64,000 nucleotides of DNA from Cynocephalus volans (lineage: Eukaryota; Chordata; Mammalia; Dermoptera; Cynocephalidae): contig NC_084462.1 in NCBI RefSeq assembly GCF_027409185.1, positions 86,786,179-86,850,178 on the forward strand, written 5' to 3'. Made by a program: the position numbers and the translations under genes. Positions 1-10,109 of the stretch are shown here, in pieces (position 1 is the first letter of the stretch; each line of letters opens with the position of its first letter). A model generated the notes under the pieces. The model saw nothing but the letters and a program-made list of their open reading frames with translations, had not been told where the DNA came from and ran no database searches.

Positions 1-258
1 TCACACCCCGATCACATAAGCCCTTCTCGGCCACACCCCATCATGGCGCTGGTTGCCCTTCTCTTCCGTATTCTCCTTCCCGCCGGTGCGAATTACACAC
101 CAATCAGCTCCCCCAAACCCCATGCGGTATGCTAAGTAGGGATTGTATTTTAAGCCAATCAGCTTTCCCCTTAAAGCCCTATATATATGTGTGTGTGTGC
201 TGCCTAATAAACGAGCTCTCTCCGGTGGATCATCAACTGGTGTCGACTCGTCCTTTCA
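1..258 (+). repeat. 5' LTR of the ERV-F-like provirus (first ~26 bases missing)
   Basis: Directly repeated at 7446-7702. It contains two CCAAT-type motifs (CCAATCAG near 100 and 155), a TATA-like stretch near 180, a polyadenylation signal AATAAA at 206-211, and ends in CA at 258, two bases before the primer site. This layout marks U3, R and a short U5. Differences from the 3' LTR are mostly transitions, plus one C in a homopolymer and one AT unit in a dinucleotide run. Confidence 0.95.
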
Positions 259-260
259 TT

Positions 261-278
261 TGGTGCCGAAACCCGGGA
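261..278 (+). other. Retroviral primer-binding site, tRNA-Phe type
   Basis: TGGTGCCGAAACCCGGGA follows the LTR after two bases. It is the complement of the CCA-tailed 3' end of tRNA-Phe (acceptor stem and T arm ending in GGGTTTCGGCACCA). tRNA-His primer sites share the first bases but then read GTGACTCGG, so a tRNA-His (ERV-H) assignment is excluded. Confidence 0.93.
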
Positions 279-972
279 CGGAGTTTCTCTTGAGCGGCGA
301 CACTTTTCGGAGCGCAGCGACAGCACCTTCCGAGTCGCCCCTCAGGGCTCCCTTGAGCTGTAACACTTTTCAGATCACAGCGGCAGCACCTCTCAAGTCG
401 CCCCTCGGGAACTCCGTCCCACCAGGACCGCCTCCCTTCCACTGCTCACCATTGACGGTCAACCCTCGTCCATTGTTTTCGGTGCTGGCTTTTTCCACTC
501 ACCACCGGCTCATCATTAGGTAAGCCCCCTTTTCTAAAGGGCACCGGCCCTTTTCAGGCTACCACAGGGAGTCTAGCCCAAACTATAACAGGTTCCAAAG
601 CCCCGGTAAACTTTTACTTTCATTTTTGGAGGTTAAAAGCCCCATTCTGTTCTCTCCTTCTCTCTTTCACCCTCTTGTCCACCACTCTCTTCCAATTTCC
701 GTCTCTCTCCACTTCCCGGGTCCGGGACCCGACCAGAAATTCCTAGCGCTAGGTTTCCTTCAGGCACTGGGCTTTTGCCCTAGAGAAGTGAAGGTCTGGG
801 TGACGACCCACACCTCCCTTCTCTCCTCCTGGTTCGTACCTGAACCTGCCGGGACTAACGTGACCTACTGGGGACGCCCTCTAGGATCCCGCTTTTCCCA
901 ACCGGCCGAAGGATATGTCTTATCACTAATCTCTGTCCAATTTCTGTCTAAAATTCCCATTAAGAGACCAGA
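279..972 (+). other. Proviral leader (5' untranslated/packaging region)
   Basis: About 690 bases between the primer site and the first gag ATG. It is CT-rich. At about 305-350 and 360-400 there is a loose tandem similarity: a CACTTTTC run followed by an AGCGGCAGCACC-like stretch and CGCCCCTC. Open frames exist here, but none shows a recognisable retroviral domain, so I treat it as non-coding leader that would hold splice donor and packaging signals. A sequence AGGTAAGC at about 519-526 is a good candidate for the major splice donor. Confidence 0.6.
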
Positions 973-2478
973 ATGGGCGCTTCCTCCTCCTCCCTAGAGG
1001 ACTCTCCACTTCAATGCCTTCTGAAAAACCTCACCAATCTTTCCCTCAGGCCGGATATTGAGCCCAAACTCCTTACCAAATTCTGCACACAAGATTGGCC
1101 TTATTATTCTTTAGATAATCAAAACACATGGCCCCCTGTGTTTTGATTATCTAAACACATTAGATCCTAACATTCTATGCGACCTCTTTAACTACTGCCA
1201 GCGCCTAAAAAAATGGAAAGAGATCCCCTACATCGAGGCTTTTCACCTCTTGGCTCAGAACCCCACCCTCTGCTCCTCCTGTGCTCCCTCTCAAGTCCTT
1301 TTAGCCTATAAACCCTCTTCACAGTCACCCCTCGATCCTTCCACCTTCAACCCTGCTGATGAACCCCCACCTTACCGACCTCCTCCCCCCCAGTGCCTCC
1401 AGCGTCGGCTCCTCCTCCCCCGTCATCCGCGTCACCTTTTGCACCTCCTGCGCCATCCACTCCCCCGTCTTTACCCTCCCCTACTCCTGACCCACTAAGC
1501 CCCCATTTCACCCGTTCCTGAGGACCTCCCCCCGCCCCTTTAACAATCGCCCCACTACGTGAGGTAGCTGGGGCTGAAGGAGTAGTTAGGGTCCATGTTC
1601 CCTTTTCCCTAGCTGACCTTACAGAATTAGAAAAAAGAATAGGCTCTTTCTCTACCGACCCTACCAACTACATTAAAGAATTCCAATGGATCCTGCAGGC
1701 CTACAGCCTCACACATCATGACATCTTCATGCTCCTAGCCAATACCCTCCTCCCTGAGGAACACCGCAGGGTCTGGGATAGAGCCCAAACCCATGCCACT
1801 GACACCGATCGTACTAATCCAGATCACCCGCCAGGCCCCCAAGCAGTCCCAGAACAGGAACCTAATTGGGATTATAACACAGCCCAGGGAATCCAGGCTC
1901 GAGACCGTTTTGCCTCTTGCTTAATAATTGGCCTCAAAAAATCGGCTCGCGAGGTTGTCAATTTCCAAAAAATTCAAGAAATTGTCCAAAAAAAGGAGGA
2001 AACTCCCTCCGAGTTCCTCAACAGATTAACTCAGGCCTTTCAACAATACACTAACTTAGACCCCAACTCAGAAGACGGCCGGCATGTCCTTATGACCTAT
2101 TTCCTGGCCCAATCCTACCACGACATTAAAACTAAACTTAAAAAATTAGAGCAGGGTCCTGCAACCACTCAGACCGAAATCCTGTCAGTGGCCTTCAAAG
2201 TCTTTCATAATAGAGAGGAGGAAAAGGAACGTTGAAAACAAAAGGCCGACCACGCCAACTTCCAGATGTTGGCCCAGCTTATCAAACCCCCTGGGCGCTC
2301 TCCCACAGCCTCCACCTCTAAGCCTCCACCTGGAGCCTGCTTTAAATGTGGAAAGGAAGGGCATTGGGCAAAGGCTTGCCCCACCCCCAGGCCCCCCACC
2401 ACTCCTTGTCCAAAATGCAAAAAGAAGGGACATTGGGGATCTGATTGCCCCCTCGCCCGAAGGGGTGAGGGACCAACT
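973..2478 (+). pseudogene. gag remnant (MA, PPPY-bearing p12-like, CA, two-knuckle NC)
   Basis: Structural polyprotein gene, disrupted. The start at 973 opens with Met-Gly-Ala-Ser, a myristoylation-type N-terminus. Frame 1 stops at 1144-1146 inside a palindrome (see 1111-1154). MA-like coding then continues in frame 2 to a stop at 1496-1498 and includes a PPPY late-budding motif at 1364-1375. Capsid is read again in frame 1 from about 1525, with the major homology region near 1978-2049. A TGA at 2233-2235 interrupts just before nucleocapsid. NC carries two CX2CX4HX4C zinc knuckles at 2338-2379 and 2407-2448. No in-frame stop separates NC from protease. The breaks are described as seen; I have not reconstructed the intact gene. 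Confidence 0.9.
1111..1154. repeat. Perfect 18-bp inverted repeat with 8-bp loop inside gag
   Basis: The arm TTAGATAATCAAAACACA at 1111-1128 is followed by the 8-base loop TGGCCCCC and then its exact reverse complement at 1137-1154. It sits in the MA region, and the second arm introduces the TGA that ends the first gag frame; the reading frame shifts by about this point. A perfect palindrome within coding sequence suggests fold-back template switching during reverse transcription or later replication rather than a conserved structure. Confidence 0.9.
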
Positions 2479-2880
2479 GCCCCACAGTCCCTCGAACCGT
2501 GGACTCCACCTATGGTGGGCCTCGCTGAGGAGGACCGACAGAGCCTTGGGCCCTTCCCAACCATCTCTATAGCAAAGCAGGAGCCCAGGGTATCCATGGT
2601 TGTGGACGGCCACCCAATATCTTTCCTCCTGGACACTGGAGCTACCTTTTCGGTCTTAAGGGAATATAAAGGCCCCACCACCTCCAGCAGCTCTCCTATA
2701 GTCGGGGTAGGAGGTAAACAAATCTTTCCCCAAAAAACCCCTCTTTTAACCTGCTGCCTTCAAGGCACTCAATCCGTTTTCTCCTATTCCTTTCTAGTCG
2801 TGCCACAATGCCCCGTCCCCTTGTTGGGACGGGACATTCTATCACGGCTTCAAGTCTCCATTACCTTGCCCCTTTCCTCT
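2479..2880 (+). pseudogene. Retroviral aspartic protease (pro) region
   Basis: This would cleave the Gag-Pol polyprotein. The catalytic Asp-Thr-Gly triad is at 2632-2640 in the context LLDTGATFS, and the second conserved element (LLGRDIL context) lies near 2820-2840, about the expected distance downstream. The protease is in the same open frame (2236-3534) as nucleocapsid and the first half of reverse transcriptase. The protease segment itself is not interrupted, but upstream and downstream breaks leave the element non-functional. Confidence 0.88.
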
Positions 2881-4960
2881 TCCTCTTCCCCCGTTTCCTT
2901 CCTCCTAGTGCTAGTTCAAGCCCAAGATCCTACTAATTCCACCCCTCCAAAAAAGTCCTTACCCATCCTGACGCACCCTGTTAACCCCACAGTTTGGGAC
3001 ACTGCCAGCCCCGCTCTGGCCCAGTGTTCCCCCGTACACATAAAACTAAAAGACCCCTCCAAATATATTTGCCAGGCTCAGTATCCATTAACCACAGCAG
3101 CCCTCCTCGGGTTAAGTCCCATCATTCAGGACCTATTAAAAAAGGGGTATCTCTGTCCCACTCGCTCCCCTTTCAATACTCCCATACTCGCTGTAAAAAA
3201 ACCTAATGGCTCCTTTCGTCTCGTCCAAGATCTCCGTCTTGTTAATGCCGCTGTCATTCCCATTCATCCCCTTGTATCAAATCCATACACTCTTCTTTCC
3301 AAGGTCCCAGCGACCTCTACTCATTTCTCGGTTTTGGACTTAAAGGATGCCTTCTTTTCCATACCCCTGGAAACCGGCACTCAGGACATTTTTGCCTTCA
3401 CATGGACGGACCCCCATTCCCGCCACTCCGAACAACTCACTTGGACAGTCCTGCCACAGGGATTTCGGGATAGCCCTCATATTTTTGGGCAGACCCTAGC
3501 ACAGGAGCACAGGACCTCAAATCTTTTCACTTAAACCATCCAGAGTCCACCTTATTACAATATGTGGACGATCTCCTTCTATGCAGTCCTTCATGGGAAC
3601 AATCCCAAGCTGACACTGCCCATTTGCTTAACTTCCTAGCGGGTAAGGGATATCGAGTGTCCCCTGCCAAAGCCCAAATCTCCTTGCCGTCTGTAACCTA
3701 CCTTGGTTTTCTCCTCTCCCCGGGAAAGAAGGAAATCACCCTGGACAGGAAACAGCTTCTTATTGACCTGCCCATCCCCAAAACCAAAACAGAAATCCTA
3801 TCTTTCCTGGGTCTAGCCGGATATTTCAGAGCATGGATCCCCAATTTCTCTTTGCTAGCCCGACCTCTCTACAATATGAGTAAGGGTCCTCCTGAAGAAC
3901 CTTTACTCTCCTCACCTCAGTGCCCTTTTCTCAAGCTTCAGCAGGCCCTTCTAACGGCCCCTGCACTTCATCTCCCTGATCTAATTAAACCCTTTTTCCT
4001 CTATGTTCATGAAAATGTGGGACAAGCTCTAGGCGTCCTAGGACAGAATTATGGACCCTCCTTTGCCCCTGTAGCATACCTGTCAAAACAGTTAGACCCC
4101 ACTGTACAAGGCTGGGCACCCTGTCTAAGAGCCCTAGCAGCGGGGCAGTTGCTGCATAAGGAGGCATCCAAATTAACATTTGGGGCACCTCTCACCATTC
4201 TCTCACCACATCATCTTAAAGACCTCCTTACCTATAAGGCTCTCCAATCCCTCCCACCTTCCAGAATCCTAACCCTCCTATCCTCGTTTCTGGAAAATCC
4301 TGCCCTATCCTTCAATACCTGCCCACCCCTAAACCTGGCTACTCTACTGCCTATACCAGATTCCCCCAACAAGCCTTTGCACAGCTGCGTAGAAAGCCTT
4401 CAGAATTTCATACCTTACCGCTCTTCCATCACTGAGGGGCCCCTGTCTCATGCTGATCTCGCATGGTTCACGGATGGATCCTCATTCAAGGAAGGAAACA
4501 CTCATTACGCAGGTTATGCCATAGTCTCCCTTGATTTGGTTATAGAAGCCCAACCTTTACCCAGGGGTACTACCAACCAGCAGGCTGAACTTATCGCTGC
4601 CACGCGAGCCTGCATTCTAGCTGAAGGAAAAACTCTTAACTTGTACACGGACTCCAAATATGTCTTTCATATACTTCTCTCTCATGCCGCCATATGGAAA
4701 GAACGTGGTCTGCTTAACACCAAGGGTAACACAATCACCAACTCAGCTTTAATCTCCATATTAATCGAGGCATCCCATTTACCTTGTAAATTAGGAGTCA
4801 TTCATTGCAGATCCCACCAGAGGGACGATTCCCCAATCACTCGTGGGAATTGTAAGGCTGACCTCGTCGCACGCACTGCAGCACGGCACCCACAGACACA
4901 AAACCAACTTCCCATTCTTCCTTACGGCCCCCAGGGTTCACAGACACCCTCTCAGCCCCA
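2881..4960 (+). pseudogene. pol: reverse transcriptase and RNase H region
   Basis: RT converts viral RNA to DNA and RNase H removes the RNA strand. The RT fingers and palm begin near 3000; the first catalytic Asp lies in LDLKDAFF near 3334-3357, an LPQG motif lies near 3450, and the YVDD active site is at 3561-3572. A frame change at about 3500-3515, followed by a stop at 3532-3534 in the first frame, separates LPQG (frame 1) from YVDD (frame 3). The thumb and connection follow. RNase H has Asp in WFTDGSS (4473), Glu in QQAELIAA, Asp in YTDSKYVF and a final Asp in the GNCKADLVAR context near 4845-4875. From 3561 to 5087 the frame is open. Confidence 0.92.
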
Positions 4961-6037
4961 ACCGCCTAATGATGATAAGTCCTCTCTCTTTCGCTTGCTC
5001 CATGACCTGTTTCACTCTAGCCTCCAAGCTTTATCTCAGTTTTTACAGGCCTTCTTCTCAATCACCCCATCTGACAAAGCTCTCTTATGAAAAATCTCCT
5101 CCTCACGCACAATCTGCCAGCGTACCAAGCCTAACACCCGTCTCAAACCTGGGCCATACCCCTCCCACCAGGCCAGAGGTCTCACACCCGCAGCCGACTG
5201 GCAAGTCGATTTTACACACATGCCTTCTGTCTGGCGCCTCAAATACCTCTTGGTGTTTGTTGATACCTTTTCAGGATGGGTGGAGGCATTCCCAACATCC
5301 AATAAAAAGGCCTCCACCGTAGCCCAGACTCTCCTTTCCCAAATCATCCCACGATTTGGGATGCCCACTTTCATTCAATCTGACAATGGACCTGAATTTA
5401 CCGCCCAGATAGTATAAAAACTCTCCCAGTCACTCTCTCTCCCCTGGCACCTACATTGCCCTTACCGACCTCAGGCATCTGGAAAGGTAGAGAGAACCAA
5501 CAGAACCTTAAAAGACATACTAACTAAATTATCTCTGGAATTACACCTTGATTGGGTCCGTCTTCTACCTCTTGCTCTATTCAAGGCCAGAGCTCTCCCA
5601 AAGAGGCCCTCCAATCTTTCCCCTTTTGAAGTCATGTATGGTAGGCCCCTCCTACCCCCGGGGATCACAGCAACTGAAGGACCCATACCACCCGCCATGG
5701 CTTTACCTTTGCTCTCCCACCTTTGCACCGAATTATGGAAGCACCAGGGCTGGCTACTTCCAGATCCATCACTTTCCAAAAATAACCTTTCACTCAGCCC
5801 AGGCCAATTAGTATTCTACACTTCCCCAGAACCCAAAACCCCCCTAACCCCTAAGTGGGAAGGCCCATGTCCTGTCATCCTTTGCACTCCGACCGCTGCT
5901 AAACTTGCCCTGCCAGGTAATCATGTTACTCCATGGATTCATATTTCTAGGCTGAAGCTTTACACTCAGGATCCGCCATCGGCCACCGAGAACTCCAGTA
6001 ACAAACTGCAGAAGAACTTAACACACCATTCTTTGAA
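4961..6037 (+). pseudogene. pol: integrase region
   Basis: The integrase core shows the D,D-35-E triad: Asp at 5208-5210, Asp at 5382-5384 in QSDNGPEF, and Glu at 5490-5492 in GKVERTNR, with 35 residues between the last two. Two in-frame stops break it: TGA at 5088-5090, in the N-terminal zinc-binding part, and TAA at 5415-5417, inside the core. Downstream, frame 3 stays open to 6185 and includes the C-terminal domain with a KWEGPCPV segment near 5850-5880, related to the GPY/F module typical of gammaretroviral integrases. The end of pol overlaps the beginning of env in a different frame, as usual for this group. Confidence 0.92.
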
Positions 6038-7122
6038 GTGTCCCCAGGGTCACCCATTTACACCTGGCAACAAATCATTTCTGAAACACTCATCTTTCTC
6101 AACCACACCTCGCCGGCTCTCTCTCCTGAAAATTGTTTTCTTTGCGCCTCTCTCATGCGACCGCTCCTGGCAGCCGTCCCCTTAAATGCTTCCCTTCCTC
6201 TCAATGCTACCTCCTCCCCACCACCAGAACACCTTAACCTTCTGGGCGTCCCTCTCTGGGAGCCCGATGACAAAGACAACAATACTCTGTTGCCCCGTCA
6301 CTGTCTCATCGGAAGCTCTTCCTCCCTAACTTCTCCCCCGTCTTACTGTAATCTTAACACAACCATTCATACCCACACCTACGCCCCACCAGGCACTTTC
6401 TTCTGGTGCAATGGAACCCTCTCTACCTCCATCCTGCCTAATCTTACTGTCCCATGCCTTCTTGTCACCAGTGTCCCTCAACTCACTCTGTACACCAGTT
6501 CAGAACTGTTCTATCTTCTTCACCCACCCTCAAGACAAAAAAGGGCCGCCTTCCTCCCAATCATGGTCGGTATTTCCTTAACAACATCAGCGATCGGAGC
6601 CAGCCTGTCGGGAGGAGCCTTAGGATGGGTGGTCAAAGACATCAATGCTAAACTTGAAGGGGCTCTGACTTCCACTGCCGAATCTCTTTCCTCTCTACAG
6701 AGACAGATCATCTCTTTAGCTCAGGTCACCCTCCAAAACCATAGAGCACTAGACCTCCTCACCGCAGAAAAAGGAGGTACTTGCATCTTCCTTGGGGAAG
6801 AATGCTGTTATTATATCAATGAATAGAAACAAACATCATCAAACTCACCGACTTAGCTTCCAGCCTACGAACCACATCCAGTTCTAACCCCTTTTCTTCT
6901 TTTATCTTAAACCCTATCCTAACTTGGATTTGGCCCATTTTGGGACCTCTAATCATTATCCTCATAACCTGCCTTTTCTTGCCCTGTATCATTAGGTTTC
7001 TTCAAACCCAAGTGGGAAAAATCTCTAATCAGGCCTTTAACCAGCTTTTGCTTAGAAACTACCAGCTTCTAGGTACCGATGAACCCCCCGCCTCATCTCG
7101 TGAGCGCCTCAGCCGATGCTGA
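6029..7122 (+). pseudogene. env remnant: shortened SU plus TM
   Basis: The open frame 6038-6826 carries a surface-subunit piece of only about 165 residues, with seven N-glycosylation sequons and a CFLC (CXXC) motif near its start. The polybasic cleavage site RQKR is at 6533-6544, followed by a hydrophobic fusion-peptide-like segment. An immunosuppressive-domain-like region and CX6CC motif (6782-6808) mark the TM subunit. A TAG at 6824-6826 and a frame change before about 6900 interrupt TM; the membrane-spanning segment (about 6913-7000) and cytoplasmic tail to 7122 are in frame 1. Gammaretroviral SU is usually several hundred residues, so most of the N-terminal half appears deleted and no signal peptide is visible. 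Confidence 0.88.
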
Positions 7123-7402
7123 AGAGACACCACCTTACAGAGGAAACGCATTCCTACACGCCCTTGCCACCGATGCCTGGCTGCTCCCTCCAGTCTCCAC
7201 TACGAACAATGGAACCGGTGCATATTCGACTTGTGGCTTCAAGGAACGTTTATGGACTTTTCCCCTTTTGAAATTACTTGTTTCTCCACCCTCCTTTGGG
7301 GTTTCATAATGGGTATTTATGTACCTTCCTCCTTTTGCCCCCCCCACAACGCCCCAGTTCAGCGGAAGTAGCTTGATGACTTCAATGTCCCCTTTCCTAA
7401 AA
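7123..7402 (+). other. Proviral region between env and the polypurine tract
   Basis: About 280 bases after the env tail stop. A 76-codon open frame (7079-7309) overlaps the end of env in another frame, but has no recognisable domain. I see no accessory gene here. Confidence 0.5.
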
Positions 7403-7419
7403 CAAGAAAAAGGGAGGAA
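7403..7419 (+). other. Polypurine tract of the provirus
   Basis: An AAGAAAAAGGGAGGAA-type purine run lies directly against the TG that opens the 3' LTR. It is the expected plus-strand primer position. Confidence 0.9.
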
Positions 7420-7702
7420 TGTAGGGACCCAAATGCCCCAAGAGATCACACCCGGATCACATAAGCCCTTCTCGGCCACACCCCATCATGGCGCTGGTTG
7501 CCCTTCTCTTCTGTATTCTCCTTCCCGCCGGTGCGAATTACACACCAATCAGCTCCCCCCAAACCCCATGCGGTATGCTAAGTAGGGATTGTATTTTAAG
7601 CCAATCAGCTTTCCCCTTAAAGCCCTATATATGTGTGTGTGTGCTGCCTAATAAACGGGCTCTCTCTGGTGGATCGTCAACTGGTGTCGACTCGTCCTTT
7701 CA
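7420..7702 (+). repeat. 3' LTR of the ERV-F-like provirus (complete, 283 bp)
   Basis: It starts with TGTAGGGACC after the polypurine tract and ends in CA at 7702. It shares CCAAT motifs, a TATA-like stretch and AATAAA with the 5' copy. The bases after 7702 (CCTGAG onward) are host intron. The matching 5' target duplication lies outside the window and cannot be checked. Confidence 0.95.
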
Positions 7703-9007
7703 CCTGAGACGCTCCTCCTTCATCCCATTCGGGAGGTTCTTCACCATCAGTTGCAACATGGCACGTGCTCCCCACTGTTTTGATTTTAGCATGACTGGAC
7801 AAAGTCTTCCAGCAACAACTTTCATGCTACTGCTCAAGGCGCCACCATCTTTGACCCATTCATTCAACAAGTACTTTTTAAACATCTATTCTGTGCCAGC
7901 AGCATGATTGGTAGTCATTACTTTCATGTAATTAAATGCTATGTTACATGCTGTTTTAAATGCTATTTTAGATCTTCCAAAAGGCGTGTCACTTTAAATC
8001 AAAGTCAAGACAACTTTTGCTTTTCTAGCTTGACTCAAGAGCTGAACATTAGATGATATAGAACCATACATAGGTTGATGCTCAAGCTTCTGATAAATGA
8101 CTTATTTTAACTAATGTATGACAGCAAGGTACTATATGTAAATACACCATAGCTTGATGGTTAAGTATCCTGGTTGTGGAACCAGAAAGACCTGGTGGCT
8201 CTGCCACGCTATATGGCCTTGGATAACTTACTTAACCTCTCTGAGCCTCAACTGGCTCATTTGTTAATGTGGGAACTAATAATAGTACATACTTCATAGT
8301 ATTAGAGTGACCATTAGATAAGACAATGTGTGTAAAGCACGGAGATCAGAGCTGGCATTTACTAATTCCTCAAGAAATTAGCAATAGGAGGAACAATTAA
8401 TTATTAAAAGGAGGAATACAATGATGATGGTGATGGTTGTAGTATTTACTTGGGTTGAGGGACTTCCTTATTTGACTGAGTTATCTAAAATCCATAGAAG
8501 GAATACAGTTTTTGGTTGGCTATTTTTTTTTCATGTTCTGGTTAACAGTATCAAACAAAAAGTGTTTCAAGATTCAATTTAAAGTAATTTTTACACATAT
8601 TAATCCATTTCAAAGATGAAAATGGAACTTTTTTTTTTTTTTTAACATGTGCTGAGTTCCTGTAGGATTTTATCATAATATCCAATGACGTAACAAAATG
8701 TTATGTATATGCAAAAGTATCAGAAAATTTGTACTAAGCACAGAACAAACCCTAAATATTTATTTAGCTAAATGCCAAACTTATCCTGTTTCTTTCTCTA
8801 AAAAGTGTAGTGCTGAAAAAATTCTAGTAAATTCAAAGCACCTGACAGTTGGGTTCTGAAGTTTTGATGTCTCGTTATAATTCTGCTTATTAACTCTGTA
8901 GACTATAAATTTACCAGACCTAAAAATTGTTAATTGATAAAACAAATTAAAAAGATTCTCTAGTGAATTAAATAACCTCATGTTATATTTCTGAGAATTT
9001 TACTCAC
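7703..9007. other. TMOD2: TMOD2 intron sequence flanking the provirus
   Basis: Unique-looking intron DNA between the provirus and TMOD2 exon 7, with one MIR at about 8140-8370. TMOD2 exon 8 was looked for on the minus strand here and not seen, so the intron continues left beyond the window. Confidence 0.7.
8140..8370 (+). repeat. MIR SINE
   Basis: It shows the recognisable MIR core: GCTCTGCCACxxxxTATGGCCTTGG, then a CTGAGCCTCA stretch and a TAAAGCACxGAG tail. It is old and diverged. Confidence 0.75.
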
Positions 9008-9115
9008 AATGGCCACAGGGTCACTGCTGCGGGTTGCAGCCAGGCTGAACTTCTTTATGTGAATGTTGGTCTCCAGAGCCTTTGCAAATTCCTTCAGAGT
9101 TGGAATTGGAATGTT
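9008..9115 (-). CDS. TMOD2: TMOD2 exon 7 (tropomodulin 2, residues ~209-244)
   Basis: A 108-base minus-strand exon with an acceptor CTTAG before 9115 and a donor GTGAGTA after 9008, phase 0 at both ends. It encodes 36 residues running from [10 protein letters not shown] to a SSDPVAI end. This is the start of the leucine-rich-repeat C-terminal domain of tropomodulins, which holds the second actin-binding site for filament pointed-end capping. The LAATRS and NIPIPTL strings are typical of the family. Exons 8 onward (about 107 residues) are not in the window. The provirus sits antisense 1.3 kb downstream in transcript orientation. TMOD2 is chosen over TMOD1, 3 and 4 mainly from exons 3 and 4 and from the LYSMD2 neighbour. 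Confidence 0.95.
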
Positions 9116-9975
9116 CTAAGAAAGAGAAGACATGGCTAGCTAATGAACCATTCTATGATACACCCACCCCAGGTGGAGGACCCATGACTTTTAAATACCA
9201 TATACGTTTCGATGGCTAAAAACATGTTACCTCTAAAAGAGGTTCATTACCCGTCCTCCAGCAACCAAGCTATCCTGAGCCAACGGCGCCCCTTAGTGTC
9301 CAGTAAGGAAATCTAACACGATGGAACATTCTGACCCCACCTTTCTGTCTTCTCTAAACAAGAAGTTATGCACATTTCCATACTTCCCTCTTTTTTCTTT
9401 TGTTTTCTATATTCTAGCCAGACTGACCTTCTTGCTCCTCTTTTACTATACCCTGGTCTTTCTCTCCTCCATGCCTTTAGATATGCTTTTCCCTTTGTCT
9501 GGAAATTCCTTTTGCTCTTTCCTTTGATTAATTTCTACTCATCTTTCAAGACCTCCTTTGTTTATTGGCTCTCCTAGACAGTATTTAAATTTTCCTTCTC
9601 TCCATTCTGTAACATTTGGGGGCTTACCATGTGATATAATTTGTCTAGTGTTTCTCAGAGTAAAGATAGAATGAATCTTACTTTTCTTTGTACTCCCTCT
9701 CCTAGACACCTTAGCACAGCACTGACCACTGGGGAGGGAAGTAATATTGGGTGCAGCCAGATGTGCACATGAGTCCTGACCACACAATAGACTAGCTCTG
9801 TGATCTTAGCAACATAACCTCTTTAAGTCCCTCTAAGGATTAAATGAGACAATAAATTTCAAGTATTTAGCAAAGGATATAGCACATAGTGAGTAGTCAA
9901 TAAAAGTCAGTTATTATTATTAAATGCTAGGAATTGGCCCAATAAGAATGAACAAAACAGACCCCTCTGGCAATG

Positions 9976-9977
<2 letters not shown>

Positions 9978-10023
<46 letters not shown>
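9978..10023. repeat. (CA)n microsatellite, about 22 units
   Basis: An uninterrupted CA run in TMOD2 intron 6; its length suggests it is polymorphic. The His-Thr and Cys-Val runs in frames across it are artefacts. Confidence 0.97.
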
Positions 10024-10025
<2 letters not shown>

Positions 10026-10109
10026 CTGAGAGTAGCATTACTTATTGCCAAATTAAATAAAGTGAAAGTGACAACGTGTGACTTCAGAGACAAGGTCATA
10101 AAAGATGTT

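Larger units (their letters stand above)
1..7702 (+). mobile_element. ERV-F/Fc-like endogenous gammaretrovirus provirus, defective
   Basis: An almost complete provirus with the order LTR, primer-binding site, gag, pro, pol, env, polypurine tract, LTR. The primer site at 261-278 is complementary to the 3' end of tRNA-Phe, which is the defining trait of the ERV-F group. The PPPY late motif, CX6CC motif in TM and GPY/F-like integrase end fit a gammaretrovirus-like (class I) element. The two LTRs, paired with each other, differ by 5 substitutions and 2 small indels over about 257 aligned bases, so the insertion is young compared with most repeats here. All three genes carry stops or frame changes, so the copy is not coding-competent. 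It lies antisense in the TMOD2 intron after exon 7. About 26 bases of the 5' LTR and the 5' target-site duplication fall outside the window. Confidence 0.95.

Noticed and set aside
143-997. Open frames of 126 and 123 codons in the 5' LTR and leader of the provirus
   Set aside because: One starts in LTR sequence and repeats at the 3' LTR; neither has a retroviral domain. They lie in non-coding leader.
9978-10023. CA repeat considered as a CRISPR-like or satellite array
   Set aside because: A simple dinucleotide run without spacers, in a mammalian intron.
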